Origin: Streptantibioticus rubrisoli
GTDB lineage: Bacteria > Actinomycetota > Actinomycetes > Streptomycetales > Streptomycetaceae
Direction: 5' to 3'
Length of the DNA: 64,000 nucleotides
NCBI RefSeq assembly: GCF_024436055.1
Contig: NZ_JANFNH010000014.1
Span: 62,001 to 126,000 of the forward strand
Shown here: positions 19,540 to 28,691 of the stretch, one piece after another
Numbering within the stretch: position 1 is the stretch's first letter
How the letters are laid out: the number at the start of each line of letters is the position of its first letter
Translations under genes and position numbers: made by a program
Notes under the pieces: model-generated
What the model was told of the DNA's origin: nothing
The model's input: the letters and a program-made list of their open reading frames with translations, nothing else
Databases searched by the model: none

Positions 19540-19865
19540 AAGTGCCTTCCAATGTCGACGATTTCGCGTAGTGCGCGAGACGAATGAGCATGAGCCTCGT
19601 TCCTCATCCGGCGCTTTCCTGCGTCGGTGACGAATTTCGGCTCAGATCGACCGTGCTGCCTCGGCTGGGGTGGCCGCTTGGCCGGTGAGAAACCGCGGTC
19701 CTACCAACCCCTCGGTCAGCCATGGGCCTGGGCCACTCCGGCAGAGGTACAGCGGCGACGGCCATCGTCGCCGCCACCACTACTGCCTTGACCGAACGTT
19801 TCCTTGCTGTTCCTTCCGTTGCTCGGGAACGGCTGCGTGCCCCACGGTGACGCTATGGACACGGG

Positions 19866-19893
19866 TCCGTCGCCCGTCCTAGATTCGTCCTAG
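19866..19893 (+). promoter_or_regulatory. SARP-type direct repeats with 11-bp period
   Basis: CGTCCTAG at 19875-19882 recurs at 19886-19893, exactly 11 bp on; a third, weaker GTCC starts at 19865 in the same phase. SARP regulators bind direct repeats spaced by one helical turn upstream of the -10 region. The repeat lies about 52 bp before the SARP start, so autoregulation is plausible. Confidence 0.45.
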
Positions 19894-19944
19894 TGCGAGG
19901 TCAGCCGGGGGAATCGGCGCTGGTCTTCACGTGCCGGGGGGAAC

Positions 19945-22878
19945 ATGAGATTCGGCGTGCTGGGGCCGTTACACGCCCAGATCACCGGACGCGCGGTCCG
20001 GTTCGACGGACCGCGGCAGGCCAAGATGCTGGCTGCGCTCCTGATCGACGCCAACAACATCGTCGCCATGGATCGGCTCGTCGCCGTGATGTGGGACGGG
20101 AAAGCGCCCAACACCGCGGTGCGGCAGGTCCAGGACGCTGTCTCCGGGCTGCGCCGCAACCTCGTGGCGTGCGGAGCGCCCGGCTCCTTGATCAGCACGC
20201 GGCGTGGCGGCTACCAGATCCACCTGGCCCCGGATCAGCTCGACCTGCTGGAGTTCGACCACGAGCGGTACCTCGCCGAACGGCACACGGCCCCGTTCGA
20301 GACAGCTGTCGCGTTGCGGCGGGCGCTGGCCTGCTGGCGCGGTAACGCCCTGGTCGACATCTCCAGCCGGGTCCTGGAGATCGATGCGGCACGGCTGAAC
20401 GAGAAACGCGCGGCCACGCAGAAACAGTGCCTGAGCATCGAACTCGACCTGGGGCGCCATCGGGAGGTCATCGACGAACTGACTGCCCTGCTCGGCGAGC
20501 ACCCCTACGACGAGCAAGTCGCCGAACACCTGATAGTCGCCCTCTACCGGTGTCGGCGACAAGGCGAGGCGCTGCAGGTGTACGAGCGGCTGCGCCGGAC
20601 GCTGGCCGACGAACTCGGCGTCGATCCCACCGCGCCGCTCCAGGCCTTGCATCAGCGCATCCTGACCGCCGATCCCGCCCTGGCGGCTCCGGTCCCGGCA
20701 AGCGGTCCCTCGGACACACCACCGGAAAGTCCCGACGCGGCGGCCACCGGGCTGGCAATGGCGATGCCGGTGCGTCAACTGCCGTTCGATGTACCCGACT
20801 TCGTGGGCCGGGCGCAGGCACTGGCCGAGGTCGCCGGACTGCTCGACGGGTCGGCGCCGAACCGGGCTCCGGTGGCCGTCATCGTGGGCGGCCCGGGTGT
20901 CGGCAAGTCCTGCCTGGTGACACACGCCGCACGGCTGGCGAGCGCCAGCTTCCCCGACGGTCAGCTCTACCTCAACCTCGCCGCGACATCGGACGAGCCG
21001 CGGGACCCGGCGCTGATGCTGGCCGAGGTGCTGCGCGCGCTCTCGATCGCCGGCAGCGCGATACCGAACGGCCTGTCCGAACGCGCCGCGCTCTACCGGT
21101 CGTTACTGGCGGACCGCCGCATGCTGGTGGTGCTGGACGATGCCGGTCACGCCGACCAAGTGCTGCCGTTGCTGCCCGGGGCCGACGGTTGCGCCGTGTT
21201 GATCACCAGCCGCACTCTGCTGACGCAACTTCCCGGCGCCCGGCACATCGACCTGGACGTGCTCAGCCCGGCCGAGGCGCGGGAGTTGTTCACCGGTATC
21301 GTCGGGCAGCGGCGGGTCGAGCGGGAACCGGCGGAGGCCGACGCCATCCTCGACTGCTGCGGCAACCTGCCGCTGGCGATCCGGATCGCCAGCGCCAAGC
21401 TCACCGGCCGCCCGGCCTGGTCGCTGCGGGTGCTGCGGGAACGGATCGAGGATGAGTCCCGGCGGCTGGCCGAGCTGAGGATCGGGGACCTCAGCGTACG
21501 AGCCAGCGTCGAACTGAGCTTACGGCTGCTTCCGGCCGACGCGGTACGCGCGCTGAGCCTGCTGGGTCTGCTCGGCGCCTACACTCTGCCCGGCTGGGTG
21601 GTCGGCCCTCTGCTGGACCGCTCGGACGCCGAGGAGGTGCTGGACACCCTCGTCGACGCCAGCCTGGTGCGGCTCACCGCCACCGACGCCATCGGCCAGC
21701 CGCGCTACCGGCTGCACGACCTGATCAGGACCTGTGCCGTGGAGATCGCCGCCTCGCTGCCGACGACGGATAAGCGGGACGCGATCATCCGGGTGCTGTC
21801 CACCTGGCTCGATCTGGCCGAGCGCGGCACCGATCGGCTGCCCGCCGGGCTGCTGGCCGCCGCGCCCGGTTCGGCGCCGCGCCGGTCGCTGCCCGACGCG
21901 GTCGTGGACCGGCTGCTGGCCGACCCGGTCGGCTGGTTCGACGCGGAACGCGACACCCTGCTCGGCGCGGTGAAACTGGCCGTGGACTGGGGACTGGACG
22001 AGTTAGCCTGGGAACTGGCGGCCAGCCCGGTGACTTACTACGACCACCGGTGCCTGTATCAGGACTGGGAGCACGGCCACCGGCTCGCGTTGGACGCGAC
22101 CGAGGCCGCTGGCAACGTGCGCGGCTCATCGGTGCTACTGCGCGGTCTTGGCCAACTGCACATCTACCGAGACGAATTCGACGGCGCGACCCGTGCCCTG
22201 GAGTCCTCCGTCGAGTTGTGCCAGGACGGCGGGGACAAGCGCGGCGAGGCGTTGTCGGTGGCGATGCTGGGCACGGTCAGCCGGGTGCAGGACCGTGACA
22301 ACGAAGCCGTCGAACGTTTCGAGCAGGCGCTGGCCATCGCGGTCGGTGAGGGCGACCGGCACCTCGAAGCGCAGCTGTCCTGTTCGATGGCCGTGATGAG
22401 GCTCATGCAGGGCGAACTCGACGAGGCGGAGTCCTGGTTCGGCGAGGCCTTGCGCCAGGCCAGGGCGCTCGACGACGGGCATCGGGTAGCGGTCGTGCTG
22501 CGGCGGTTCAGCCGACTGCACGATCAGCGCGGTGATCCGGACGAGGCGCTGCTCTGCCTGCGGCAGGCGTTGGCCACCTTCGAGGAACTGGCCGACGAGC
22601 GGTGCGCCGCGTACACGCTGCTGGAAGTCGGCCGGGTGTACGCCGGTCAGCACGACCGGGACCGGGCGACCCCGGCGTTGGAGCGCGCGGCGGATTTGTT
22701 CCACCGGCACGGCGACCGTCAGGACGAGGCCGCGTGCTGGCAACTGATCGGCGACTTGGACGCCGCCGCCGGCGTCCACGACCTGGCGCGCCAGCACCGC
22801 GGGCGGGCGCTGCGGCTGTGGCAGACGATCGGCGACATCAACCAGACGAAAGCTCCAGCGCGACCATCGTCGCCCTGA
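19945..22878 (+). CDS. AfsR/SARP-family transcriptional regulator (winged helix, BTAD, NB-ARC, TPR)
   Basis: The 977-residue protein starts at ATG 19945 after GGGGGGAA. Residues 1-95 are an OmpR-type winged helix (MRFGVLGPLHAQITGRAVRF). About 100-240 is a bacterial transcriptional activation domain ending DELGVDPTAPLQALHQRIL. About 290-600 is an NB-ARC ATPase with P-loop VGGPGVGKSCLV, Walker B MLVVLDDAG, sensor LITSR, CGNLPLAIRIA and LHD. The C-terminal 280 residues are TPR repeats. Such proteins activate antibiotic or differentiation genes. Four in-frame TTA codons (19969, 21103, 21520, 22003) should make translation depend on the bldA tRNA. No biosynthetic cluster adjoins it, so targets are unknown. 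Confidence 0.92.
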   Translation: MRFGVLGPLHAQITGRAVRFDGPRQAKMLAALLIDANNIVAMDRLVAVMWDGKAPNTAVRQVQDAVSGLRRNLVACGAPGSLISTRRGGYQIHLAPDQLDLLEFDHERYLAERHTAPFETAVALRRALACWRGNALVDISSRVLEIDAARLNEKRAATQKQCLSIELDLGRHREVIDELTALLGEHPYDEQVAEHLIVALYRCRRQGEALQVYERLRRTLADELGVDPTAPLQALHQRILTADPALAAPVPASGPSDTPPESPDAAATGLAMAMPVRQLPFDVPDFVGRAQALAEVAGLLDGSAPNRAPVAVIVGGPGVGKSCLVTHAARLASASFPDGQLYLNLAATSDEPRDPALMLAEVLRALSIAGSAIPNGLSERAALYRSLLADRRMLVVLDDAGHADQVLPLLPGADGCAVLITSRTLLTQLPGARHIDLDVLSPAEARELFTGIVGQRRVEREPAEADAILDCCGNLPLAIRIASAKLTGRPAWSLRVLRERIEDESRRLAELRIGDLSVRASVELSLRLLPADAVRALSLLGLLGAYTLPGWVVGPLLDRSDAEEVLDTLVDASLVRLTATDAIGQPRYRLHDLIRTCAVEIAASLPTTDKRDAIIRVLSTWLDLAERGTDRLPAGLLAAAPGSAPRRSLPDAVVDRLLADPVGWFDAERDTLLGAVKLAVDWGLDELAWELAASPVTYYDHRCLYQDWEHGHRLALDATEAAGNVRGSSVLLRGLGQLHIYRDEFDGATRALESSVELCQDGGDKRGEALSVAMLGTVSRVQDRDNEAVERFEQALAIAVGEGDRHLEAQLSCSMAVMRLMQGELDEAESWFGEALRQARALDDGHRVAVVLRRFSRLHDQRGDPDEALLCLRQALATFEELADERCAAYTLLEVGRVYAGQHDRDRATPALERAADLFHRHGDRQDEAACWQLIGDLDAAAGVHDLARQHRGRALRLWQTIGDINQTKAPARPSSP

Positions 22879-22987
22879 CCCAACTGACGCTGCGCGTGCC
22901 GGAACAACGCCCATATGACAGAGCCGGACAGCCGTCTTCGCTGCGGCCCCGTCCCGCGCCCGCGCCTGGGTTGTCTCGACCGCTTCT

Positions 22988-23050
22988 CGGCAGCAGGCGC
23001 AGGGCGGCGAAGGCCTTCATCATCGTCAGGTAGGCCAAGCGGAGCAGCAC
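22988..23050 (-). pseudogene. Integrase-type transposase N-terminal scrap
   Basis: From GTG 23050 the minus strand reads LLRLAYLTMMKAFAALRLLP, the same N-terminus as the remnant at 5352-5528 (VTNAFTMLRLLP). Similarity stops after LLP. It is too short to be more than a scar. Confidence 0.6.
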
Positions 23051-23230
23051 GATTGCCCATCATGCCGCGGTGACCGCGCTCGCGCGGGCGTATCCATCCG
23101 TCCAGCCATGGCCTGGTGTGCAGGCACCGGAAAAACCCCTTCCCGCCTGCATGGAGGAGGTATTCGGCAAGGGCGACCTTGCGGGCCCGGGGTTGAGCCT
23201 CAACCTGCTTTAGGTCCCATAGTGGGTGCC

Positions 23231-24268
23231 GTGGACGACAACGAGCTGTACCCCATCGGAGATGTGGCGCGCCGCACCGGCCTGAGTGTCAGTGCCATCA
23301 GGTTCTACGCCGACGCCGGGATCGTCGCTCCGGCCGCCCGCACGGGCGCCAGGTACCGGCTCTACGACGTTCAGGCCATCGCCAGGCTCGAATTCGTCCG
23401 AACTCTCCGCGAACTGGGCGCCAGCCTGGAGGACATCCGTCAGCTACTGGCCGGTGAGACGACGCTCCGCGACCTCGCCGCGGCACATCTGGCGCTCGTC
23501 GAGCGCCAGGCGCTTCGCCTCCGGGCCAGGCGGGCCGTCCTGCGGACCATCGTGAAACAACACACCCCGGCCGAACAGGTGAGTCTCATGCACAAGCTTG
23601 TGTCCATGTCCGACGACGACCGCGACCGGCTCATCGACGAGTTCTGGTACGAGATCAGCGACGGCCTCGACGTCCACCCCGCCTTCGTCGATCGGTTACG
23701 GAGCATGCGACCGAATCTGCCTGCGGAGCCCACCACGGAACAACTGGAAGCCTGGATCGAGTTGGCCGACCTGGTGCAGGACGACGCCTTTCGCCACTCG
23801 GTCCGCGAGTACCTCCACGACACCTACTCCACCGCCCAAGGGCGCCTCATGACCACGCCGCCGGTGCCGGACTCGATCGAGAAGGGGGCGACGATTATGC
23901 GGGACGCCCAGGCGGCATACCAGGCCGGGCTACCCGCGGACTCTCCGCAGGCCCAGGACATCGCCCGCCGCTACGTGGCCTCTCTCGTCGAGCTCACCGG
24001 GAGACAAGACACCACCGAGTTCCGGCGCCAGGTGGCCGCCAACCTCCTGGTCGCGAAAGACCTCCACCGGCAGGCACTCCAGCGGCGTGCCGCACACATC
24101 GCGGCCCGGTTCACCGACACCCACGGCAGGTACCTGTCGCTGGTAGCCACCATCAACGGGGCGACGCGCGAGGACAACGTGAGTGTCCCGGTGCCCTATG
24201 AATGGATGGCTACAGCTCTCAACGCTCCCGGCTGCCGCAGCGAGCCCTCAACGGGACTGCACCCGTAG
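23231..24268 (+). CDS. MerR-family transcriptional regulator with a long effector domain
   Basis: The 345-residue protein starts VDDNELYPIGDVARRTGLSV, a MerR winged helix through about residue 75 (SAIRFYADAGIVAP, RYRLYDVQAIARLEFVRTL), then a dimerisation helix. The C-terminal 230 residues are helical, with TEQLEAWIELADLVQDDAF, a feature of TipAS-like domains in MerR proteins that bind peptides or drugs. The start could be GTG 23231 or GTG 23222; neither has a good ribosome site, so the N-terminus is uncertain. One in-frame TTA codon at 23696 hints at bldA-linked expression. Target promoter is unknown. Confidence 0.82.
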   Translation: MDDNELYPIGDVARRTGLSVSAIRFYADAGIVAPAARTGARYRLYDVQAIARLEFVRTLRELGASLEDIRQLLAGETTLRDLAAAHLALVERQALRLRARRAVLRTIVKQHTPAEQVSLMHKLVSMSDDDRDRLIDEFWYEISDGLDVHPAFVDRLRSMRPNLPAEPTTEQLEAWIELADLVQDDAFRHSVREYLHDTYSTAQGRLMTTPPVPDSIEKGATIMRDAQAAYQAGLPADSPQAQDIARRYVASLVELTGRQDTTEFRRQVAANLLVAKDLHRQALQRRAAHIAARFTDTHGRYLSLVATINGATREDNVSVPVPYEWMATALNAPGCRSEPSTGLHP

Positions 24269-24289
24269 CGAGTGGGGGCTCGGCGCTCG

Positions 24290-24970
24290 CTACGACGTGA
24301 TGTCCGGTGTGCCGGGCACGAGTTGACCGGCGTGTAGGGTCCACGTGGTCACCGCGCTGCCCGACGGGCAGCACGTACTGTCGTTCGACCGGTACCAGTG
24401 CTCGTCGGCCACCACCTTGCCGGGGAGGAGGTGGACGTCCGCCAGCAGCGTGGTGTGCACCCCGTCCGAAGGCCGTTCCTGCGGGGTGACAGCGCCGAGC
24501 ACCACGAGGCGGCCCTGGTGCGAGGTGAAGACGATTGCGGCGAAGGCGAGTTGGCCAGCGGCGGTATCCCCTCCGTTGTCGCACTCCACGATGAGTGCGG
24601 CCTCCGGGCGGCCGTCGCCGTCGACGTCTCCGTACACGACGTCCGACTGCGACACCTGCACCCGTCCGAAACTGCCGGAGGCCGCGGTTGCCGTGCGACC
24701 GCTGAAGGCGACCAACCCGGGTATGTCACAGAACGCACCGGGAATCCGGACCGAGTTCCAGTCCACCTGGTGGAGGTCCGTCGGTGCCGGTCCCAGGTCG
24801 GTCGGCTCGGCTGTCGGCGTGGCAGACTCCGGTTGGTTCGGCGCCGCGGTGGCGGGCGCCGAGGACGGCTGGCTGATCCGCGGGGCGACCGAGGGGGCGC
24901 ACCCCGCCACGGGCAACGCCAGGCAGACGGCCGTGACGCACCAGCGTAAGCACGGCATGGACTTCCGCAC
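24290..24970 (-). CDS. Secreted lipoprotein with an FG-GAP/VCBS-like segment
   Basis: The 226-residue protein starts at GTG 24970, eight bases after AGGAGT. RWCVTAVCLALPVAGC is a lipoprotein signal with lipobox VAGC. A Pro/Ser/Thr/Ala linker follows. The domain VVYGDVDGDGRPEAALIVEC has a calcium-binding-like DxDxDG loop as in FG-GAP/VCBS repeats. Two cysteine pairs (FCDI, VECD, TCCP) may form disulfides. It lies downstream of the TIR-WD40 gene on the same strand, 74 bases away, and could be read with it or independently. Function is unknown. Confidence 0.72.
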   Translation of the reverse strand: MRKSMPCLRWCVTAVCLALPVAGCAPSVAPRISQPSSAPATAAPNQPESATPTAEPTDLGPAPTDLHQVDWNSVRIPGAFCDIPGLVAFSGRTATAASGSFGRVQVSQSDVVYGDVDGDGRPEAALIVECDNGGDTAAGQLAFAAIVFTSHQGRLVVLGAVTPQERPSDGVHTTLLADVHLLPGKVVADEHWYRSNDSTCCPSGSAVTTWTLHAGQLVPGTPDITS

Positions 24971-25044
24971 TTGAAGACTCCTTTCCGTAGGGTAGCGGAG
25001 CAACGCGGCCCGGTGACTGGTCGGTGACGTGGTCCGGGCAGCGG

Positions 25045-27870
25045 TCACCGGGCGCATGGTGGGTCGTAGGCCATCTGCGGCAGGTACTGTCGCCATTGGT
25101 CCGGGCTGATCACGGGCGACTGGGCGCACAGGCGTTGGAGGATGTCCGCGGTCCGGATGTCCCATATCTGCACCTTGCTCGCACCCGCAGCGGCCAGTTC
25201 GGCGCCGTTCGGGCTGAACGCCAGCGACGCCGCGACGTAGCTGTCCCCGGCTGCGAGCTTCGCCAGCACTGCCGGGTGGGTCGGGTCGCTCATGTCCCAC
25301 AGCAGCATGCTTCCGTCCGCGCCGCCACTGGCCGCGAGGGGTGCCCGGGGGTCGTACGCGATGCCGCCGACCTCTCCCACGTGGCCCGTGGGCGCCGCGA
25401 GTTGTCTTGGGTGGTCCACCTCGCGGACATCCCACGTGGCCACTGTCCCGCCCGTGCTCCCGGTGATGAGTGTGCGTCCGTCCGAGCTGAAGGCCAGGGC
25501 GGTGACCATGCTGCGAGCGGGTTTGAACGACGCCCGCAGCACGGGTTCGGCGGCCGAGCCGACGTCCCACAACTGCACCGCGCCGGCGTGGTCGCGGGTG
25601 GCGAGGATCCTTCCGTCACGCCGGAACGCCACGTCCTGCCCCCTGGACGTGGCGTCCTTCAAGGTGGCCAGCCGGGTCGGACGGTGGCGGTCGCGTACGT
25701 CCCACAACTGCACCGAGGTGCCTCCCACGGCGAGCAGCGAGCCTGCTGGGTTGAAGACCACCGACGCCGCGTAGGCACTCACCTGGTTGCCTGGTGTCAG
25801 GTCGTGCGGGTGTGCCGGGTCACGCACGTCCCACATCACCACCGGGCTGCCCGTGGCGATCGTGCCGCCATCCGGGCTGAACGAGACGGCTTGGCCGCCT
25901 TGGCCGAACATGCCGAGGGTCGTCAGGGAGCGCGGCCGTTGCCCTGAGGTGTCCCATAACGTCGTCGGAAACCCGGTGGCCAGGATGTCGCCGGTGCGGC
26001 TGAACGCGGGTACCGACGACGCGACCGAGGCGAGAGCGGTCTGCGCGGAGGACAGCGAGGGCCCGTCGACGTTCCACAGCCTCACCGAGCCGTTGTCCCC
26101 GCCGTCGGGGGCGCTCGGTGTCCCGTCTGTCGAAGCCGACGCGAGGGTCCTGTCGTCGCGGCTGAACGCCAACTGCGCTATCGGCGAGGTATGACCGGTC
26201 AGCCGGGCTCCGGGGGCTGGATGCAGAGGGTCCGAGGCGCTCCACAGTTGGATGTCTCCGCCGCTGGAGCCCACCGCGAGCGTCGCCCCGTCATGGGAGA
26301 AGGCGAGCGAGCAGACACTCAGCGGCTGGCCGCTGATGGACGCGTCCTGCCTGGCGTGGGCCGGATCGGTGACGTCCCACAGCCGCACCGCGTCGTCCTG
26401 CCCGCCGACCGCGAGCAGATGGCCGTCCGGGCTGAAGGCCAGCGCGTCGGGGGAGCCGGTCAACCGCGCGACGATGGCGGGGCGGCGCGGCTCGGACAGG
26501 TCCCACAGCCCTACGCTGTCGCGCTCGCCGCCCATCGCCAGCAGCCGCCCGTCGGGGCTGATCGACAGCCCGTCAACGGACTGCGCGGACTGGGCGAACA
26601 CGGCGATCCTGCGCGGCGTTCGCGGATGCGAGACGTCGAAGACCTCGGCAAGGGCGTCGTCCAGGCCCACCACCAGCGAGCGGGAGTCGGGGGTGAACGC
26701 CAGGCAGCGCACGCTTGAGCCACCGGTGTTCGCCGAAACGAGCAGCGTGGGCCGCGCCGCGGACGTCACGTCATAGAGCCGGAGGTCGCCCGCCCGGTCA
26801 CCCACGGCCAGCAGGCGGTCGTCGGGGCTGAATGCGAGACCAGGTGCGACACCGCGCGGGGCGGTCAGCCGTGCCAGCACCCGTGAGTCGGTGGAGTCGT
26901 AGAGCGTGACGCCGCGGCCGACAGCGGCGGCCAGCAGGTCTCGATGCGGGCTGAACGCCGCGCCGACGGGCACACCACCGGTTGCGATCACCCTGGGGAT
27001 GGCGGCGCTGCCGAGGAGCGCGCCCATGGCCTGGCCACTGGGGTCCAGACGGTAGGCCTCGACGAGTAGTTGTTTCGCCAGCCCGGGTTGGGTGTCCTCC
27101 ACCTCCTGCGCGCTGGCCACGAGTTGCCGTGAACTGGCCTGCAACTCCCGGTGGACGGCGGCGCCACGCTGCACCAGGGCGGTGACGCCGCCGGTGACGG
27201 CTGCCAGCAGCAACACGGTGAGCGCGGCGACGGTTCCGCGGACCCACCGCATGGTGCGGCGGCGCTGCCGGACGTGCTCACCGATCAGTTCCTCCTTGCT
27301 CATTCCGCGGATGGGGGCGGCGAAGTCCGCCACGCACTCGACCATCCGCGGATCGGCCCGGTCGACCTGTTCGGGCGCGTGCAGCCAGCGCAGGTCCACC
27401 CAGCGCGGCTGGTGGCCGAAGGCCCCGGACAGTTCCTTCTCCGGCAGCGCGTCGGTGGACTCCCAGTCGAACGTACCCAACTCCTCGTCCCACGCGAGAC
27501 GCCCGTCGGTCCACGCGATGAGGATCTTGTCGGCGCTCCGGTGCTCCAGCCACCACTGGATCTCCTTACGCACCCACACCGACCTGGCGGCCTGGGGCGA
27601 CGCCATGACGATGAGCCACCGGGCCTGTGCGAGCGCTCTTTCGATATCAGGCCAGAGCCCGGGGCTCGCGCTGAGGTTGGTCACGTCGCGGAATATCCGC
27701 AGCGTCCGCCAGCGGTACCAGGGACGGGCCATCGACTGCAACTCCGACTGGAACGCGGCGGCCACCGCGTTGTCCCAGGAGTGGCTGTAGGAGATGAAGG
27801 CGTCGTAGTGCTGTTCGGTGTCGGGCTCGCTCTTCACGGCCTCCTCTGACCGGGCTGCAGGATCCTTCAT
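25045..27870 (-). CDS. TIR domain - transmembrane - WD40 repeat protein
   Basis: The 941-residue protein has an N-terminal TIR domain: HYDAFISYSHSWDN at about residues 21-34, IFRDVTNLSASPGLWPDIER, and VMASPQAARSVWVRKEIQWW, where WxxxE supplies the glutamate (about residue 103) that is catalytic in TIR NADases. One membrane helix lies at about 211-233. From about 285 to the end there are roughly 13 WD40-type repeats (LAFSPDGHLLAVGG...VRLWDV), likely one or two propellers. It would sense through the propeller and signal or degrade NAD through TIR. ATG 27870 follows AAGGAA by 11 bases; GTG 27921 is the alternative, only 7 bases from the upstream stop. It is co-oriented with the upstream membrane protein gene. 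Confidence 0.87.
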   Translation of the reverse strand: MKDPAARSEEAVKSEPDTEQHYDAFISYSHSWDNAVAAAFQSELQSMARPWYRWRTLRIFRDVTNLSASPGLWPDIERALAQARWLIVMASPQAARSVWVRKEIQWWLEHRSADKILIAWTDGRLAWDEELGTFDWESTDALPEKELSGAFGHQPRWVDLRWLHAPEQVDRADPRMVECVADFAAPIRGMSKEELIGEHVRQRRRTMRWVRGTVAALTVLLLAAVTGGVTALVQRGAAVHRELQASSRQLVASAQEVEDTQPGLAKQLLVEAYRLDPSGQAMGALLGSAAIPRVIATGGVPVGAAFSPHRDLLAAAVGRGVTLYDSTDSRVLARLTAPRGVAPGLAFSPDDRLLAVGDRAGDLRLYDVTSAARPTLLVSANTGGSSVRCLAFTPDSRSLVVGLDDALAEVFDVSHPRTPRRIAVFAQSAQSVDGLSISPDGRLLAMGGERDSVGLWDLSEPRRPAIVARLTGSPDALAFSPDGHLLAVGGQDDAVRLWDVTDPAHARQDASISGQPLSVCSLAFSHDGATLAVGSSGGDIQLWSASDPLHPAPGARLTGHTSPIAQLAFSRDDRTLASASTDGTPSAPDGGDNGSVRLWNVDGPSLSSAQTALASVASSVPAFSRTGDILATGFPTTLWDTSGQRPRSLTTLGMFGQGGQAVSFSPDGGTIATGSPVVMWDVRDPAHPHDLTPGNQVSAYAASVVFNPAGSLLAVGGTSVQLWDVRDRHRPTRLATLKDATSRGQDVAFRRDGRILATRDHAGAVQLWDVGSAAEPVLRASFKPARSMVTALAFSSDGRTLITGSTGGTVATWDVREVDHPRQLAAPTGHVGEVGGIAYDPRAPLAASGGADGSMLLWDMSDPTHPAVLAKLAAGDSYVAASLAFSPNGAELAAAGASKVQIWDIRTADILQRLCAQSPVISPDQWRQYLPQMAYDPPCAR

Positions 27871-27927
27871 CTGCGCGGCGTTCCTTGTCTCGCGGGCCCG
27901 CCGCGGCACCGGGTGTGCCACTGCCGC

Positions 27928-28605
27928 CTAACCGATCACGGTTGCCGCGTCCAGTACGCCCGCGAGCCGGGCGAAGCTGCGCGCGTAGCCGCCCAAGTGC
28001 TGCTGCACGAGGCGCAGTTCGGCACGACAGTCGGCGTTCTGCGGCCACAGCGACTCCGACCGGCCGGGATGAGCCTGCTCGTAGGCGTGCAGGCGCGGAT
28101 GCCACGCGGACAGGAAGGGGCGCAGTTCGTGGTTGAGCATCGTGATGGCCAACTGCTCCACGGTGTGTCCGCCCAAGGTTCCGGTGGAGGGACGGCTCGC
28201 CTTCAGGGTCTCGCGAGTGGTGGAGAACAGCCCGTGTAGGGAGGTCAACGCCTCCCTGACGATGCCGTCGCCGTCCTCCAGCGGCTGGGTGGAGACCCGC
28301 GTCGCCGTCTCCACGAACAGGTGCCAGGCCACCCGCCGGGCGTCATCGTTGACGACGAAGGTGAACTCGCTCAACTGCGGTACGGTCACCTTGATTTCCG
28401 AAAGCCGCGCGGTGCTGCGGTAGTAGCGCAGCACGAGCATGGCGAGCGCACCGGCGACGCCACCCACGATCGCGAACAGTGCGCGGCCGGACAGGCAGGT
28501 GATGCCGAAGACGGCGAGCCCCGCGAGAGAACCGGCGGCAACGGACGTGACGAGCCGCACGGACCGGCCGTATGCCAGCCCCCTCACCGTCTGCTGCCAG
28601 GCCAC
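27928..28605 (-). CDS. Membrane protein paired with the TIR-WD40 protein
   Basis: The 225-residue protein starts at GTG 28605 with GGGGGG just before it (a TTG at 28617 is possible). Two membrane helices occur near residues 20-65 (LVTSVAAGSLAGLAVFGITC and ALFAIVGGVAGALAMLVLRY). A soluble C-terminal domain of about 150 residues follows, helical and rich in His and Arg, with LHGLFSTTRETLKASRP and AITMLNHELRPFLSAWHPRL. I recognise no family. Its stop precedes the longest possible TIR-WD40 start by 6 bases, so the pair is an operon and the proteins probably act together at the membrane. Confidence 0.68.
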   Translation of the reverse strand: MAWQQTVRGLAYGRSVRLVTSVAAGSLAGLAVFGITCLSGRALFAIVGGVAGALAMLVLRYYRSTARLSEIKVTVPQLSEFTFVVNDDARRVAWHLFVETATRVSTQPLEDGDGIVREALTSLHGLFSTTRETLKASRPSTGTLGGHTVEQLAITMLNHELRPFLSAWHPRLHAYEQAHPGRSESLWPQNADCRAELRLVQQHLGGYARSFARLAGVLDAATVIG

Positions 28606-28691
28606 CGCGCCCCCCAAGGTCTGGTCGTCCCCCGCTTGCCTGCTCCGAGTCGAATCTACTTGCGGATCAGGCCGTTCGCAGGGAAATCACC

